From NCBI RefSeq assembly GCF_020216025.1, contig NZ_JAIWNC010000011.1:210229-274228 (forward strand): a DNA stretch of 64,000 nt, written 5' to 3'. The DNA comes from Jidongwangia harbinensis. GTDB lineage: Bacteria > Actinomycetota > Actinomycetes > Mycobacteriales > Micromonosporaceae. The position numbers and the translations under genes are program-made. The notes beneath the pieces were generated by a model that saw only the letters and a program-made list of their open reading frames with translations, searched no databases and had not been told where the DNA came from. Below, piece by piece: positions 7,799 through 19,744 of the stretch (its first letter is position 1; each line of letters starts with the position of its first letter).

Positions 7799-9331
7799 CT
7801 ATCGGACGAACTGCGCCGCGTCGTTGGTCAGGTCGATCAGCGGAGCCGGCACCACGCCCAGCGCCAGCGTGGCCACCACCCCGATGGTCAGGGCCGCCGA
7901 GGTGAGCGCCCCCGGGATCGACACGGACGGGGTCGACTCGCCCGGCTCGGACAGCCACATCATGACGACGACCCGCAGGTACGGGAACGCCAGCAGCATG
8001 CTGGTGATGACGCCGAAGATGACCAGCCAGGTCTGCCCGCCCTCGATGGCCGCCCCGAAGACCGCGAACTTGCTGGTGAAACCGCTGGTCAGCGGGATGC
8101 CGGCGAAGGCGAGCAGGATGAACGTGAAGAGGCCGGCGAACAACGGGCTCTTGCGCCCCAGCCCGGCCCACCGGGACAGGTGGGTGGCCTCGCCGTCCGC
8201 GTCCCGGACCAGCGTCACGATGCCGAACGCCGCGAGCACCGAGAAGCCGTACGCGACCAGGTAGAACATCGTGCTGGCCAGGCCGTCCCGGTTGAGCGCC
8301 AGCACGCCGACCAGCAGGTAGCCGGCGTTGGCGATGGACGAGTACGCGAGCAGCCGCTTCATGTCCGTCTGGGTGACCGCGAGCACCGCGCCGACCAGCA
8401 TGGTGAGCACCGCGATGCCGCCCAGCACCGGCTGGAAGTCCCAGCGGACGCCCTCGAACGACACGTACAGGATCCGCAGCAGGGCACCGAACGCGGCCAC
8501 CTTGGTGCAGGCCGCCATCAGCGCGGTGATCGGCGTCGGCGCGCCCTGGTAGACGTCCGGCGTCCACACGTGGAACGGCGCCAGCGCGGCCTTGAAGAGC
8601 AGGCCGATGGCGACCAGCGCGAGGCCGGCGTACAGCAGCACCTGACTGCGCTCCGGGGTGACCACCGCGTCGTGCACCTGGCTGAGCTGGACCCCGCCCG
8701 CGAAGCCGTAGATGAGGGCGACACCGAACAGGAAGAACGCGGAGGCGTACGAGCCGAGGAGGAAGTACTTGAGTGCCGCCTCCTGGCTGAGCAGGCGCCG
8801 GCGCCGGGCCAGCGCGCACATCAGGTAGAGCGGCAGCGACAGCACTTCGAGCGCCACGAACATCGTGAGCAGGTCGTTCGCGGCGACGAACAGCAGCATG
8901 CCGCCCAGGGCGAAGAGCGTCAGCGGGTACACCTCGGGGCCGCCGGGCTGGCTGCCGGCCTGCCGGAGGTCCTTCTGTGAGCCCACGGTGATCGCGGCCT
9001 GGGACACGAACGCCCCGCCGGCCTCCAGGCTCCGCTCGCCGATCAGCAGCAGCGAGACCAGGCCGAGCAGCAGCAGCGCGCCCTGCAGGAACAGCGTGGG
9101 GCCGTCCACCGCGACGGCACCGCCGATGGTGATGGTCCGGATGTCCCGGGCCAGGATCACGGCGACCAGGGCGGCGACCGTGGACAGCAGCGCCAGGCTG
9201 AGTTGGATCGCGTGGCGCCGCTCCTTCGGCAGGGCGGCCTCGATCAGGATGCCGACGCATGCCGCCCCGAACAGGATCAACATCGGCAGCAGGGCCCCGT
9301 AGTCGATCTCGGGCAGTTTCAGCTCTCCCAT
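7799..9331 (-). CDS. nuoN: NADH-quinone oxidoreductase subunit N
   Basis: 510 residues, about fourteen membrane helices. This is one of the three antiporter-like, proton-pumping subunits in the membrane arm of complex I. The proton_antipo_M core is visible, including the segment 'KAALAPFHVWTPDVYQGAP' around residue 245, with the lysine and histidine used for proton transfer in this family. A polar stretch near residue 120 (SQKDLRQAGSQPGGPEVYP) is a longer loop than in the E. coli protein. It is the last gene of the nuo operon, 2 bp after nuoM and just before a hairpin terminator. Confidence 0.95.
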   Translation of the reverse strand: MGELKLPEIDYGALLPMLILFGAACVGILIEAALPKERRHAIQLSLALLSTVAALVAVILARDIRTITIGGAVAVDGPTLFLQGALLLLGLVSLLLIGERSLEAGGAFVSQAAITVGSQKDLRQAGSQPGGPEVYPLTLFALGGMLLFVAANDLLTMFVALEVLSLPLYLMCALARRRRLLSQEAALKYFLLGSYASAFFLFGVALIYGFAGGVQLSQVHDAVVTPERSQVLLYAGLALVAIGLLFKAALAPFHVWTPDVYQGAPTPITALMAACTKVAAFGALLRILYVSFEGVRWDFQPVLGGIAVLTMLVGAVLAVTQTDMKRLLAYSSIANAGYLLVGVLALNRDGLASTMFYLVAYGFSVLAAFGIVTLVRDADGEATHLSRWAGLGRKSPLFAGLFTFILLAFAGIPLTSGFTSKFAVFGAAIEGGQTWLVIFGVITSMLLAFPYLRVVVMMWLSEPGESTPSVSIPGALTSAALTIGVVATLALGVVPAPLIDLTNDAAQFVR

Positions 9332-9333
9332 GG

Positions 9334-10866
9334 CTACGGAGCCGTCCTTCCGTTTGCGACCGCCGTCGGCGCCGGATCGGTCGTGCCGACGTCCTGCATG
9401 GTGGCTTGGACCGCCGGGTTGATCACGTCGGTGATCGGCTTCGGGTAGAAGCCGAAGAGGATCAGCAGCGCGATGAGCGGGGCCACGACCACCTTCTCGC
9501 GCAGGGAGATGTCCCGCTGCATGGCCGGTACCTCGGTGAGTGCCGGGTTGAGCGTGCCCTGCGTGGTCCGCTGCACCATCCAGAGCACGTACGCGGCGGC
9601 CAGGATGATGCCCAGGGTGGCCACCACGGCGTACGTCTTGTGCACGGTGAACGTGCCGATCAGCACCAGGAACTCACTGACGAACGGCGCGGTGCCGGGC
9701 AGCGCCAGCGAGGCCAGACCGGCGAAGAACAGCACGCCGGCCAGCACCGGGACCAGCTTGCCGGCGCCACCGAAGTCGCTCACCAGCGCGGAGCCGCGCC
9801 GGGCCACGAACATGCCGACGACCAGGAACAGCAGGCCGGTGGCGAGGCCGTGGTTGACCATGTAGAGCACGGAGCCGGTGCCGGCCTGCGTGGTGAACGC
9901 GAAGATGCCGATGCCGATGAAGCCGAAGTGCGCGATCGACGTGTACGACACCAGCCGCTTCAGGTCGTTCTGACCGACCGCGAGCAGCGCCGCGTAGATG
10001 ATGCCGATCACCGCCAGGGCCAGCGCGGTCGGCGCGAACCAGCGGGACGCCTCGGGGAACATCGGCAGGCAGTACCGCAGGATGCCGAACGTACCCACCT
10101 TGTCCATCACGCCGACGAGCAGCGCGGCCGCACCGGCCGGCGCGGCGCCACCGGCGTCCGGCAGCCAGGTGTGGAACGGGAAGAACGGCGCCTTGATGGC
10201 GAACGCGATGAAGAAGCCGAGGAACAGCCAGCGCGCGGTGGTGGTGTCGAGGTCCGCGTTGACCAGCGTCTGCCAGTCGAACGTGCGGCCGCCGACCACC
10301 CACAGGCCGATCACGGCGGCGAGCATGAAGAGGCCGCCGACCAGCGAGTAGAGGAAGAACTTCACCGCGGCGTACTGGCGGCGGGCGCCGCCGTAGGAGC
10401 CGATGATGAAGTACATCGGCACCAGCATGACCTCGAAGAACACGTAGAACAGGAAGACGTCGGCGGCGGCGAAGACGCCGATCATCGTGCATTCCAGCGC
10501 CAGCAGCAGGGCGAAGTAGGTGGGCACGGACCGCTTGGTCTGCTCGGCGTCGTGCCACGAGGCCAGGATGACCAGGGGTACGAGCAGCGCGATCAGCACC
10601 AGCATCACCAGCGCGATGCCGTCCGCGGCGAACGTGAACCGCACGTCCCAGGACGGGATCCACGGGTACGACTCGCGGAACTGGAAGCGGTCGCCGCCGA
10701 TCTCGAACGCGATCCACATGACGATGCTCAGCACGAGCACCGCGAGCGACCAGCCCAGCGCGACGATCTTCGCCAGCTGACTCTTGCGGCTCGGGATGAA
10801 CGCCACCACCAACGCACCCACCAGGGGCAGGAGCGTCAGTATGGACAGGAACGGGAAGTTACTCAC
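9334..10866 (-). CDS. nuoM: NADH-quinone oxidoreductase subunit M
   Basis: 510 residues, about fourteen membrane helices; the second antiporter-like subunit. The conserved 'KAPFFPFHTWLPDA' segment lies near residue 225. The GTG at 10866 overlaps the nuoL stop in a GTGA junction, which fixes the start. The same frame stays open far upstream inside nuoL, but that extension is out-of-frame nuoL and not protein. It is 2 bp from nuoN. Confidence 0.95.
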   Translation of the reverse strand: MSNFPFLSILTLLPLVGALVVAFIPSRKSQLAKIVALGWSLAVLVLSIVMWIAFEIGGDRFQFRESYPWIPSWDVRFTFAADGIALVMLVLIALLVPLVILASWHDAEQTKRSVPTYFALLLALECTMIGVFAAADVFLFYVFFEVMLVPMYFIIGSYGGARRQYAAVKFFLYSLVGGLFMLAAVIGLWVVGGRTFDWQTLVNADLDTTTARWLFLGFFIAFAIKAPFFPFHTWLPDAGGAAPAGAAALLVGVMDKVGTFGILRYCLPMFPEASRWFAPTALALAVIGIIYAALLAVGQNDLKRLVSYTSIAHFGFIGIGIFAFTTQAGTGSVLYMVNHGLATGLLFLVVGMFVARRGSALVSDFGGAGKLVPVLAGVLFFAGLASLALPGTAPFVSEFLVLIGTFTVHKTYAVVATLGIILAAAYVLWMVQRTTQGTLNPALTEVPAMQRDISLREKVVVAPLIALLILFGFYPKPITDVINPAVQATMQDVGTTDPAPTAVANGRTAP

Positions 10867-12785
10867 GCCAGCCACCCCAGTTGGATCGCGAGGAAGGCGC
10901 CGACCACGAGCAGGGCGCCGGTAAGCATCGAGAGGGCGTACGAGCGGACGAACCCGGTCTGCATCCGGCGCAGGCGGCCGGAGCTGCCACCGATCGTCGC
11001 GGCGAGTCCGTTGACCGCGCCGTCGATGCCCTTGTTGTCCAGGTAGACCAGCGCCCGGGTCAGGTAGATGCCGGGCTTCTCGAACACCGCCTCGTTGAAC
11101 GCGTCGGTGTAGAGGTTGCGCCGGGCCGCGGTGACCAGCACGCCGGCCGGCTGTTCCTGCTTGGCGGTGCCGTTGCGGAACATCATCCAGGCCAGACCGG
11201 CGCCGAGCAGCGTGACCGCGATCGACAGCACCGTGATGGTGGTGTGGCCGAGGACGCCGTGCGCCTCCCCCGCCTCCTCGCCGAGCACCGGTGCCAGCCA
11301 CTCCGGCACGACGCTCGCCATCAGGATGCCGGCACCGGCCGACCCGATCGCCAGCAGGACCAGCGGGATCGTCATGATCGCCGGGGACTCGTGCGGCTCG
11401 TGGATGTCCTCGGTCCAGCGCTTCGGACCGTGGAACGTCAACACGAACAGGCGGGTCATGTAGAAGGCGGTCAGGCCGGCGCCGAGCAGCGCCGCCATGC
11501 CGAACAACCAGGCCGTCCAGCCTTCCCGCTCGAACGCGGACGCGATGATCGGTTCCTTGGAGAAGTAGCCGGACAGCGGCGGGATGCCGATGATGGCGAG
11601 CCACCCGACGCCGAACGTGGCCCAGGTGATCGGCATGTACTTGCGCAGACCGCCGAAGCGCCGGATGTCCACCTGGTCGTGCATGCCGTGCATGACCGAG
11701 CCGGCGCCGAGGAACATGTTGGCCTTGAAGAAGCCGTGCGCGAGCAGGTGGATGATGGCCAGTGCGTACGCGCCGCCGCCCAGCCCGACACCGACGAACA
11801 TGTAGCCGATCTGGCTCACCGTGGACCAGGCCAGGACGCGCTTGATGTCGTCCTTGGCGGCGCCGATGATGCAGCCCATCAGCAGCGTCAGCGCGCCGAC
11901 GCTGACCACGATCAGCTGCAGCGTGTGGTTCGCCGTGAAGATCGGGTTGGACCGGGCGATCAGGTAGACGCCGGCGGTGACCATGGTCGCCGCGTGGATC
12001 AGTGCGGAGACCGGGGTCGGGCCCTCCATGGCGTCCGGCAACCACGCCTGCAGCGGGAACTGGCCGGACTTACCGGCCGCGCCGAGCAGCAGCAGGATGC
12101 CGAGCACCAGCACCGTGCCCGAGGTCAGCGCGCCGACCGAGTTGAACACCTCGTCGTAGTTGGTGCTGCCGACCGTGGCGAACATCAGGAAGATGCCGAT
12201 GGCCAGGCCGGCGTCGCCGACCCGGTTCATCAGGAACGCCTTCTTGCCCGCGGTGGCCGCGGACGGGCGGGTGTACCAGAACGAGATCAGCAGGTACGAC
12301 GCCAGGCCGACGCCCTCCCAGCCGAAGTAGAGCATCACGTAGTTGTTGCCGAGGACCAGCAGCAACATCGCGGCGACGAAGAGGTTGAAGTACCCGAAGA
12401 ACCTCCGCCGTCCCGGGTCGTGCTCCATGTAGCCCACCGCGTACAGGTGGATCAGTGAGCCGACGCCGGTGATCAGCAGCACGAACACGCCGGACAGCGG
12501 GTCGAACAGCAACCCGAAGTCGACGTGCAGGTTGCCGACGACGATGAAGTCGAACAGGCTCTGCTCGGCCGTCCGGTTGCCCTCCAGCCCGCGCAGGCTG
12601 ATGAACATCGACAGGCCGAGCACGAACGAGGCGGCGACCGAGGCGACGCCGAGCCAGTGTCCCCACCTGTCGGCCCGCCGGCCGAGCAGCAGCAGGATCG
12701 CCGCGCTCGCCAGCGGAATGGCCACGAGCAGCCAGATGCCGCTCAGCAGCCCCGTCGCGTGGGCGTACTCCACACTCTCTTCCAC
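10863..12785 (-). CDS. nuoL: NADH-quinone oxidoreductase subunit L
   Basis: 640 residues, the largest antiporter-like subunit, with the long C-terminal lateral helix region typical of NuoL. The signature 'GPTPVSALIHAATMVTAG' is present around residue 255, preceded by the pumping-channel lysine in 'GKSGQFPLQAWLPD'. The GTG at 12785 is chosen because AAGGGA lies about 7 nt upstream and the N-terminus then matches the family; an upstream in-frame extension would overlap nuoK. It sits 11 bp after nuoK and overlaps nuoM by 4 bp. Confidence 0.95.
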   Translation of the reverse strand: MEESVEYAHATGLLSGIWLLVAIPLASAAILLLLGRRADRWGHWLGVASVAASFVLGLSMFISLRGLEGNRTAEQSLFDFIVVGNLHVDFGLLFDPLSGVFVLLITGVGSLIHLYAVGYMEHDPGRRRFFGYFNLFVAAMLLLVLGNNYVMLYFGWEGVGLASYLLISFWYTRPSAATAGKKAFLMNRVGDAGLAIGIFLMFATVGSTNYDEVFNSVGALTSGTVLVLGILLLLGAAGKSGQFPLQAWLPDAMEGPTPVSALIHAATMVTAGVYLIARSNPIFTANHTLQLIVVSVGALTLLMGCIIGAAKDDIKRVLAWSTVSQIGYMFVGVGLGGGAYALAIIHLLAHGFFKANMFLGAGSVMHGMHDQVDIRRFGGLRKYMPITWATFGVGWLAIIGIPPLSGYFSKEPIIASAFEREGWTAWLFGMAALLGAGLTAFYMTRLFVLTFHGPKRWTEDIHEPHESPAIMTIPLVLLAIGSAGAGILMASVVPEWLAPVLGEEAGEAHGVLGHTTITVLSIAVTLLGAGLAWMMFRNGTAKQEQPAGVLVTAARRNLYTDAFNEAVFEKPGIYLTRALVYLDNKGIDGAVNGLAATIGGSSGRLRRMQTGFVRSYALSMLTGALLVVGAFLAIQLGWLA

Positions 12786-12796
12786 GTGAAGTCCCT

Positions 12797-13096
12797 TTAG
12801 TACTTGAGGAGGTTGGCGTCGTCGACGCTCGCCGACCGCCGCGTCCGGAAGATCGACATGATGATCGCAAGACCGACTACGACCTCCGCCGCGGCCACCA
12901 CCATCACGAAGAAGGAGATGATCTGCCCGTCGAGGTTGCCGTTGATCCGGCTGAAGGCCACCAGGGCCAGGTTCGCGGCGTTCAGCATCAGCTCGATGCA
13001 CATGAACAGCACGATGGCGTTACGGCGGATGAGCACGCCGGTGGCGCCGATGGTGAACAGGATGGCCGCCAGGACCAGGTAGTAGTCCGGGGTCAT
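12797..13096 (-). CDS. nuoK: NADH-quinone oxidoreductase subunit K
   Basis: 99 residues with three membrane helices, the standard size for NuoK. The two membrane glutamates of the proton path appear in 'FMCIELMLNAANL' and 'VVAAAEVVVGLAI'. The ATG at 13096 overlaps the nuoJ stop by 4 bp. The short basic tail after the third helix is ordinary for actinobacteria. Confidence 0.96.
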   Translation of the reverse strand: MTPDYYLVLAAILFTIGATGVLIRRNAIVLFMCIELMLNAANLALVAFSRINGNLDGQIISFFVMVVAAAEVVVGLAIIMSIFRTRRSASVDDANLLKY

Positions 13097-13866
13097 TTCT
13101 CGGTTCCCTTCGGTGCGGCCTCGCCGGCGGTCAACTCACGGACCGGCAGGATCGCCGAGATGCTGCGCTCGGCGCCGTTGCCGTCCGGCAGCTTGGCCGG
13201 CGCGGCGACCGACATGGTGTTCGCGTACACGCCCGGGCCGGCCTTGGGGGCCGGGTAGTTGCCCGGCCGGAAGCGCTCGCGCATCCGGGTCACCTGGTCG
13301 ACGGCGTCCTCCTTGGCGCGCTCGACGTGCGCCAGGATCATCGCGCCCACCGCCGCCGTGATCAGCAGCGCCGAGGTGACCTCGAACGCGAACACGTACC
13401 GGGTGAAGAGCAGGGCGGCCAGGCCCTGCACGTTGCCGTCCGCGTTGGCCTCGGTGAGGCCGACCACCGGGTTGTCACCCAGCGCCCGGGCCAGGCCGGT
13501 GCCGATCAGTCCGGCGAACGCGACGCCGAGCACGACCGCGGCCACCCGCTGCCCGCGCAGCGTCTCGATCAGCGAGTCGGAGGCGTCCCGGCCGACGAGC
13601 ATGAGCACGAACAGGAACAGCATCATGATCGCGCCGGTGTACACGATGATCTGCACGGCGCCGAGGAACGGCGCGGCGTTGACCACGTACAGGAAGCCCA
13701 GGCAGAGCATCGTGACGACCAGCCACAGCGCGGAGTGCACCGCGTTGCGGGCGATCACCATGCCCAGCCCGCCGATGACGGCCAGGGTGCCGAGGATCCA
13801 GAAGGCCCACGCCTCACCGGTCGACACCTGACCGGCGGCCGCGGCGACGATGCTCAGTTCGTTCAC
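13093..13866 (-). CDS. nuoJ: NADH-quinone oxidoreductase subunit J
   Basis: 257 residues, with five helices in the first about 175 residues; the third, 'QIIVYTGAIMMLFLFVLMLVG', contains the pi-bulge region characteristic of NuoJ. The C-terminal 80 residues are soluble and basic/proline-rich, longer than the roughly 180-residue E. coli protein but common in actinobacteria. It overlaps nuoI and nuoK by 4 bp each, so translation is coupled. Confidence 0.95.
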   Translation of the reverse strand: MNELSIVAAAAGQVSTGEAWAFWILGTLAVIGGLGMVIARNAVHSALWLVVTMLCLGFLYVVNAAPFLGAVQIIVYTGAIMMLFLFVLMLVGRDASDSLIETLRGQRVAAVVLGVAFAGLIGTGLARALGDNPVVGLTEANADGNVQGLAALLFTRYVFAFEVTSALLITAAVGAMILAHVERAKEDAVDQVTRMRERFRPGNYPAPKAGPGVYANTMSVAAPAKLPDGNGAERSISAILPVRELTAGEAAPKGTEK

Positions 13867-14540
13867 TTGCCGTCACCCTTCCCGCCGCCGAGGCCGGAGG
13901 CGGCCGCCTCGGCCTTGGGGTTGTCCTTCCGCGCGGTCCCCGCGGTCTCCGGCCGGTCGCCGTCGCCCGCGGTGCTCGCGTCCTGCGTGCCGCTGTCCGA
14001 CCAGGGGGCCCGCTCGGCGCCCGCGGACGTGCCCGGGTTGGTGAGCGCGCCGAGGTAGTAGTCCTTGTCGGTGTCGCCCAGCCGCATCGGGTGCGGCGGC
14101 TGCTCCATGCCCGGCAGCAGCGGCGCCAGCAGTTCCTTCTTGGTGAAGATGAGGTCCTGCCGGCTGTCCCGGGCCAGCTCGTACTCGTTGCTCATGGTGA
14201 GCGAGCGGGTCGGGCAGGCCTCGATGCACAGGCCGCAGAAGATGCAGCGGGCGTAGTTGATCTGGTAGACGCTGGCGTACCGCTCACCGGGCGAGAAACG
14301 CATCTCGTCGGTGTTGTCGCCACCCTCCACGTAGATCGCGTCCGCCGGGCAGGCCCAGGCGCACAGCTCGCAGCCGATGCACTTCTCCAGCCCGTCCGGG
14401 TGCCGGTTGAGGATGTGCCGGCCGTGGTAACGCGGCGCGGGAGCGGGCGGCGTGAACGGGTAGTCGGTGGTGATGACCTTGCGGAACATGTGCGCGAAGG
14501 TCACCCCGAAGCCCTTGAACGAGCCGGTGAACGTTCCCAC
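13863..14540 (-). CDS. nuoI: NADH-quinone oxidoreductase subunit I, with C-terminal tail
   Basis: 225 residues. Two ferredoxin-type 4Fe-4S motifs are complete: C54-x2-C57-x2-C60-x3-C64 and C99-x2-C102-x2-C105-x3-C109, binding clusters N6a and N6b. The GTG at 14540 has GGAGGT five bases upstream and gives the family N-terminus. From about residue 175 a hydrophilic Ala/Gly/Asp/Lys tail of about 50 residues follows, which the E. coli protein lacks. One base separates it from the nuoH stop. Confidence 0.95.
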   Translation of the reverse strand: MGTFTGSFKGFGVTFAHMFRKVITTDYPFTPPAPAPRYHGRHILNRHPDGLEKCIGCELCAWACPADAIYVEGGDNTDEMRFSPGERYASVYQINYARCIFCGLCIEACPTRSLTMSNEYELARDSRQDLIFTKKELLAPLLPGMEQPPHPMRLGDTDKDYYLGALTNPGTSAGAERAPWSDSGTQDASTAGDGDRPETAGTARKDNPKAEAAASGLGGGKGDGK

Positions 14541-14541
14541 G

Positions 14542-15933
14542 TCACACCTCCTTGTCTGGTGCGTCGTCGGATGTCTCGGTGGTGCCGCCGCCGACCGTCG
14601 CGGGGGCCCGCTCGGCCACCGCACGCCGCGCCCGCGGGCTCGGCGGCACCTGCAGGTCGATCGGCGGGACCGGGAAACTGCCGGGCGGCCGGGACGCGAT
14701 CTGCTCCTCCAGCGACAGCTGGCGGGGCTTCCGGCTGGCCGGCCAGAGCAGCGCGATCACCAGGATCAGTGCGGCCGCGACCGCGATCGTCACGGCCAGC
14801 GAGGCACCGGACAGCTCCTGGCGGGCCACCCGGACACCGGCCAGGAACAGGATCCACACCAGGTTGATCGGGATGAGGACCTTCCAGCCGAACCGCATGA
14901 ACTGGTCGTAGCGCATCCGGGGCAGCGTGGCGCGCAGCCAGATGAAGCCGAACAGCAGGATCAGCACCTTGCCGAGCCACCAGAGCAGCGGCCACCAGCC
15001 GGAGTTCGCGCCGGCCCAGAACTCGGTGATCGGCCACGGTGCCCGCCAGCCGCCGAGGAACAGCGTGGTGGCGAACGCCGAGACGGTGATCATGTTGATG
15101 TACTCGGCCAGGAAGAACAGCGCGAACTTGAACGACGAGTACTCGGTGTGGAAGCCGCCGACCAGCTCGGACTCCGCCTCGGGCAGGTCGAACGGGGCCC
15201 GGTTGGTCTCGCCCACCGCCGAGATGCAGTAGATGATGAAGCTGGGCAGCAGCAGGACCGCGTACCAGCTCGGCGTGGTCGGATGCCAGCCGAGGATGTC
15301 GTAGGTGACCGGGTCGTTGCCGGCCTGCGCCTTGACGATCTGCGAGGTGCTCATCGTGCCGGCGGTCATGAAGACCGCCACGATGGACAGGCCCATCGCA
15401 ACCTCGTACGAGATCATCTGCGCGGCCGAGCGCAGACCGCCCAGCAGCGGGTACGTCGAGCCCGACGCCCAGCCGGCCAGCACCACGCCGTAGACCGCCA
15501 TCGACGAGCAGGCGAGCAGCACCAGCACCGAGATCGACACGTCGGTGAGCTGGAGCGCGGTCTTGTGGCCGAAGATCGACACGACCGGTCCGAACGGGAT
15601 CACCGAGAACGCGGTGAACGCCACCGTCGCCGAGATCACCGGGGCGATGAAGTACACCACCTTGTCGGCGGTCTTCGGGATGATCTCTTCCTTGAACGGC
15701 AGCTTCATGCCGTCGGAGAGGCTCTGCAGCCAGCCCTTCGGCCCGACCTGGTTGGGTCCGGGCCGGACCGCCATCCGGGCCACGACCTTGCGCTCGTAGT
15801 TGATCGTGAAGAGCGTCAGGAGCAGCAGGATGACGAAGACGCCGAGCAGCTTGATGAGGACGATCCACCAGACTTCGTTCTCGAACGTCTGAAGGGTCGG
15901 ATCCTGCGCGGCGGCGAAGAATGTCTCTTTCAC
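14542..15933 (-). CDS. nuoH: NADH-quinone oxidoreductase subunit H
   Basis: 463 residues with eight to nine membrane helices. It forms the floor of the quinone site where the membrane arm meets the hydrophilic arm. Family segments include 'RPGPNQVGPKGWLQSLSDG' in the first cytoplasmic loop and 'APFDLPEAESELVGGFHTEY', the acidic quinone-site loop. A cytoplasmic C-terminal tail of about 80 Pro/Arg/Ala-rich residues extends beyond the usual length of about 330. The ATG overlaps the nuoG stop. Confidence 0.95.
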   Translation of the reverse strand: MKETFFAAAQDPTLQTFENEVWWIVLIKLLGVFVILLLLTLFTINYERKVVARMAVRPGPNQVGPKGWLQSLSDGMKLPFKEEIIPKTADKVVYFIAPVISATVAFTAFSVIPFGPVVSIFGHKTALQLTDVSISVLVLLACSSMAVYGVVLAGWASGSTYPLLGGLRSAAQMISYEVAMGLSIVAVFMTAGTMSTSQIVKAQAGNDPVTYDILGWHPTTPSWYAVLLLPSFIIYCISAVGETNRAPFDLPEAESELVGGFHTEYSSFKFALFFLAEYINMITVSAFATTLFLGGWRAPWPITEFWAGANSGWWPLLWWLGKVLILLFGFIWLRATLPRMRYDQFMRFGWKVLIPINLVWILFLAGVRVARQELSGASLAVTIAVAAALILVIALLWPASRKPRQLSLEEQIASRPPGSFPVPPIDLQVPPSPRARRAVAERAPATVGGGTTETSDDAPDKEV

Positions 15934-18427
15934 TGGTGAGCCCCCTCAGCGAGGATCGGGCCGGGGGTGCCGGCGGCCAGCCGGACCACCGCGCCCGAGG
16001 TGACACCCAGGCTGCGGCGCAGCGTCGAGCCGGGCGAGTTGGTGGGCAGCCACACCACCTGCGGGGGCAGGTCGGTGATCTCGACCGGGAGCGTGATCCC
16101 GCCCCGGTCGGTGCTCACGGTGACCGCGTCACCGTCGACGACCCCGAGCGCGCCGGCCAGGTCCTTGCCGAGCCGCACCAGCGGCGACCGCGCGGTGCCG
16201 GCCAGCGGCTCGTCGCCGTCGAGCATCGAGCCGAGGTCGATCAGGTGGTGCCAGGTGGACAGCACGGCCTCGTGCTCGCCCCGCTGCGGCACCTCGGCCG
16301 GCGGGACGCTGGGCAGCGCCGGGCGCGCGGACCGGCTGGCCGGCATCGCACCCAGCTCCCGGCGGATCGCGTTCACGTCCCCGGTGCCGAGCGAGACCTC
16401 CAGCAGCGCGGCGATCGCCTCCAGCACCCGGCCGTCGGTCATCGTGCCGGTGGGCAGCACGGCCTCGAAGCTGCGCAGCCGTCCCTCCCAGTCCAGGTAC
16501 GTGCCGGCCTTCTCGACCGCCGGTGCGACCGGCAGCACCACGTCGGCCCGGCGGGTCACCGCGCTCTGCCGCAGTTCCAGGCTGACCAGGAACGGCACCG
16601 CGTCGAGCGCCTGCTCGGCGAGCCGCGGGTCGGCCAGGTCGGCCGGGTCGACGCCGGCCACCAGCAGGCCGCCCAGCGTGCCGTCGGCGGCCGCGGCCAG
16701 GATGCCGTCGGTGTCACGTCCGGGGGTGCCGGGCAGTGCCCCGTCCGGCAGGTCCCAGGCGGCGGAGATCTCGGCGAGTGCGTCCGCGTCGGTGACCGGG
16801 CGGCCACCGGGCAGCAGGTTGGGCAGGCACCCCGCGTCCACGGCGCCGCGGTCGCCGGCGCGCCGCGGCACCCAGGCGAGCCGGGCACCGGTCCGGGCGG
16901 CCAGCGCCGCGGCGGCCGAGAGGCCACCCGGCACGGTCGCCAGCCGCTCACCGACGAACAGGATCGCGCCCGGGGCGCCGAGCGCGGCGGCGATCGCCGG
17001 GTCGGTGGCCAGCAGCCGGGCCTCGTCGCCCGGGACGGCCGCCACGAGCGCGGCGCCGAGCTTCTCGAACCCCCGGCTCAGGTACGGCGCAACGGCCGTC
17101 ACCTGCAGCTTCTTCTTCAGATGTCCCTTGCGCATGCGCAGGAACAGGATCGGGCACTCCTCCTCGGGCTCCAGCCCGACGATCACCGCGGACGGGGCGT
17201 CCTCCACGTCGGCGTACGTCACGTCGGTCACCCCGGCCACCGAGGCGGCCAGGAATGCGGATTCCTCGTCGGTGCCGTCCGAGGCGCCAGAGGCGCGCAG
17301 GGGCCGGGCCCGGAAGTCGACGTCGTTGGTGCCGAGCACGACCCGGGCGAACTTCGCGTACGCGTAGGCGTCCTCGACGGTGAGCCGGCCGCCGGTCAGC
17401 ACGCCGACGCCACGCTCGCGGGCCGCCTTGAGTCCCTCGGCCGCGGCGAGCAGCGCCTCGCTCCACGACGCCTCGCGCAGTTCGCCGGTGTCGGCCTCGC
17501 GGACCAGCGGCGTGGTGAGCCGGTCGAACGCGTTCGCGTACCGGAAGCCCCACCGGCCCTTGTCGCAGTTCCACTCCTCGTTGACCGCCGGTTCGTCACC
17601 GGCCAGCCGGCGCAGCACCTTGCCGCGCCGGTGGTCCGCCCGCATCGAGCAGCCGGCCGCGCAGTGCTCGCAGGTGGTCGGCGTGGAGACCAGGTCGAAC
17701 GGGCGGGCCCGGAAGCGGTACTGCTCGCCGGTCAGGGCGCCCACCGGGCAGATCTGGATGGTGTTGCCGGAGAAGTACGAGTTGAACGGGACGTCACCCT
17801 CGTCGTCGCCGACCTGGCCGTCGCCGGTGCCGTCGCCGCCGAAGAAGTCGTCGCGGTACACGTTGATCTGCTCGCCGGACGAGCGGTCCATCAGGTCGAT
17901 GAACTTGTCGCCGGCGATCTCCTCGGAGAACCGGGTGCAGCGCTGGCAGAGAATGCACCGTTCCCGGTCCAGCAGCACCTGGCTGGAGATGTGGATCGGC
18001 TTCTCGTACTCGCGCTTGTGCTCGTGGAACCGGGTGTCCGCGCGGCCGCTGGACATCGCCTGGTTCTGCAGCGGGCACTCGCCGCCCTTGTCGCAGGTCG
18101 GGCAGTCGAGCGGGTGGTTGATCAGCAGCATCTCCATGATGCCGGCCTGCGCCTTGGCGGCGACCGGGGAGCTGAGCTGGGTCTTGACCACCATGCCCTC
18201 GGCCACGGTCTGGGTGCAGGAGGCCACCGGCTTGCGCTGGCCCTCCACCTCGACCAGGCACTGCCGGCAGGCGCCCGCGGGAGCGAGCAGCGGGTGGTCG
18301 CAGAACCGCGGGATCGCGATGCCCATCCGCTCGGCGACCCGGATGACCAGCTCGCCCTTCTCGGCTACCACCTCGACGCCGTCGACGGTCAGGGTGACGG
18401 TGTCGGTCTTCTTGGCGACGTCGGTCA

Positions 18428-18428
<1 letters not shown>
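15930..18428 (-). CDS. nuoG: NADH-quinone oxidoreductase subunit G
   Basis: 832 residues. The N-terminus carries the 2Fe-2S ligands C43, C54, C57 and C71, then the N5 motif 'HPLDCPTCDKGGEC' and the N4 motif 'CILCQRCTRF ... CPVGAL'. A further 'CEHCAAGC' plus a downstream Cys forms the N7 site, which only some bacteria keep. The remainder is a molybdopterin-oxidoreductase-like domain without cofactor. The ATG at 18428 overlaps the nuoF stop by one base (TGATG); the longer open frame upstream lies within nuoF. Confidence 0.95.
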
Positions 18429-19740
<1,312 letters not shown>

Positions 19741-19744
<4 letters not shown>
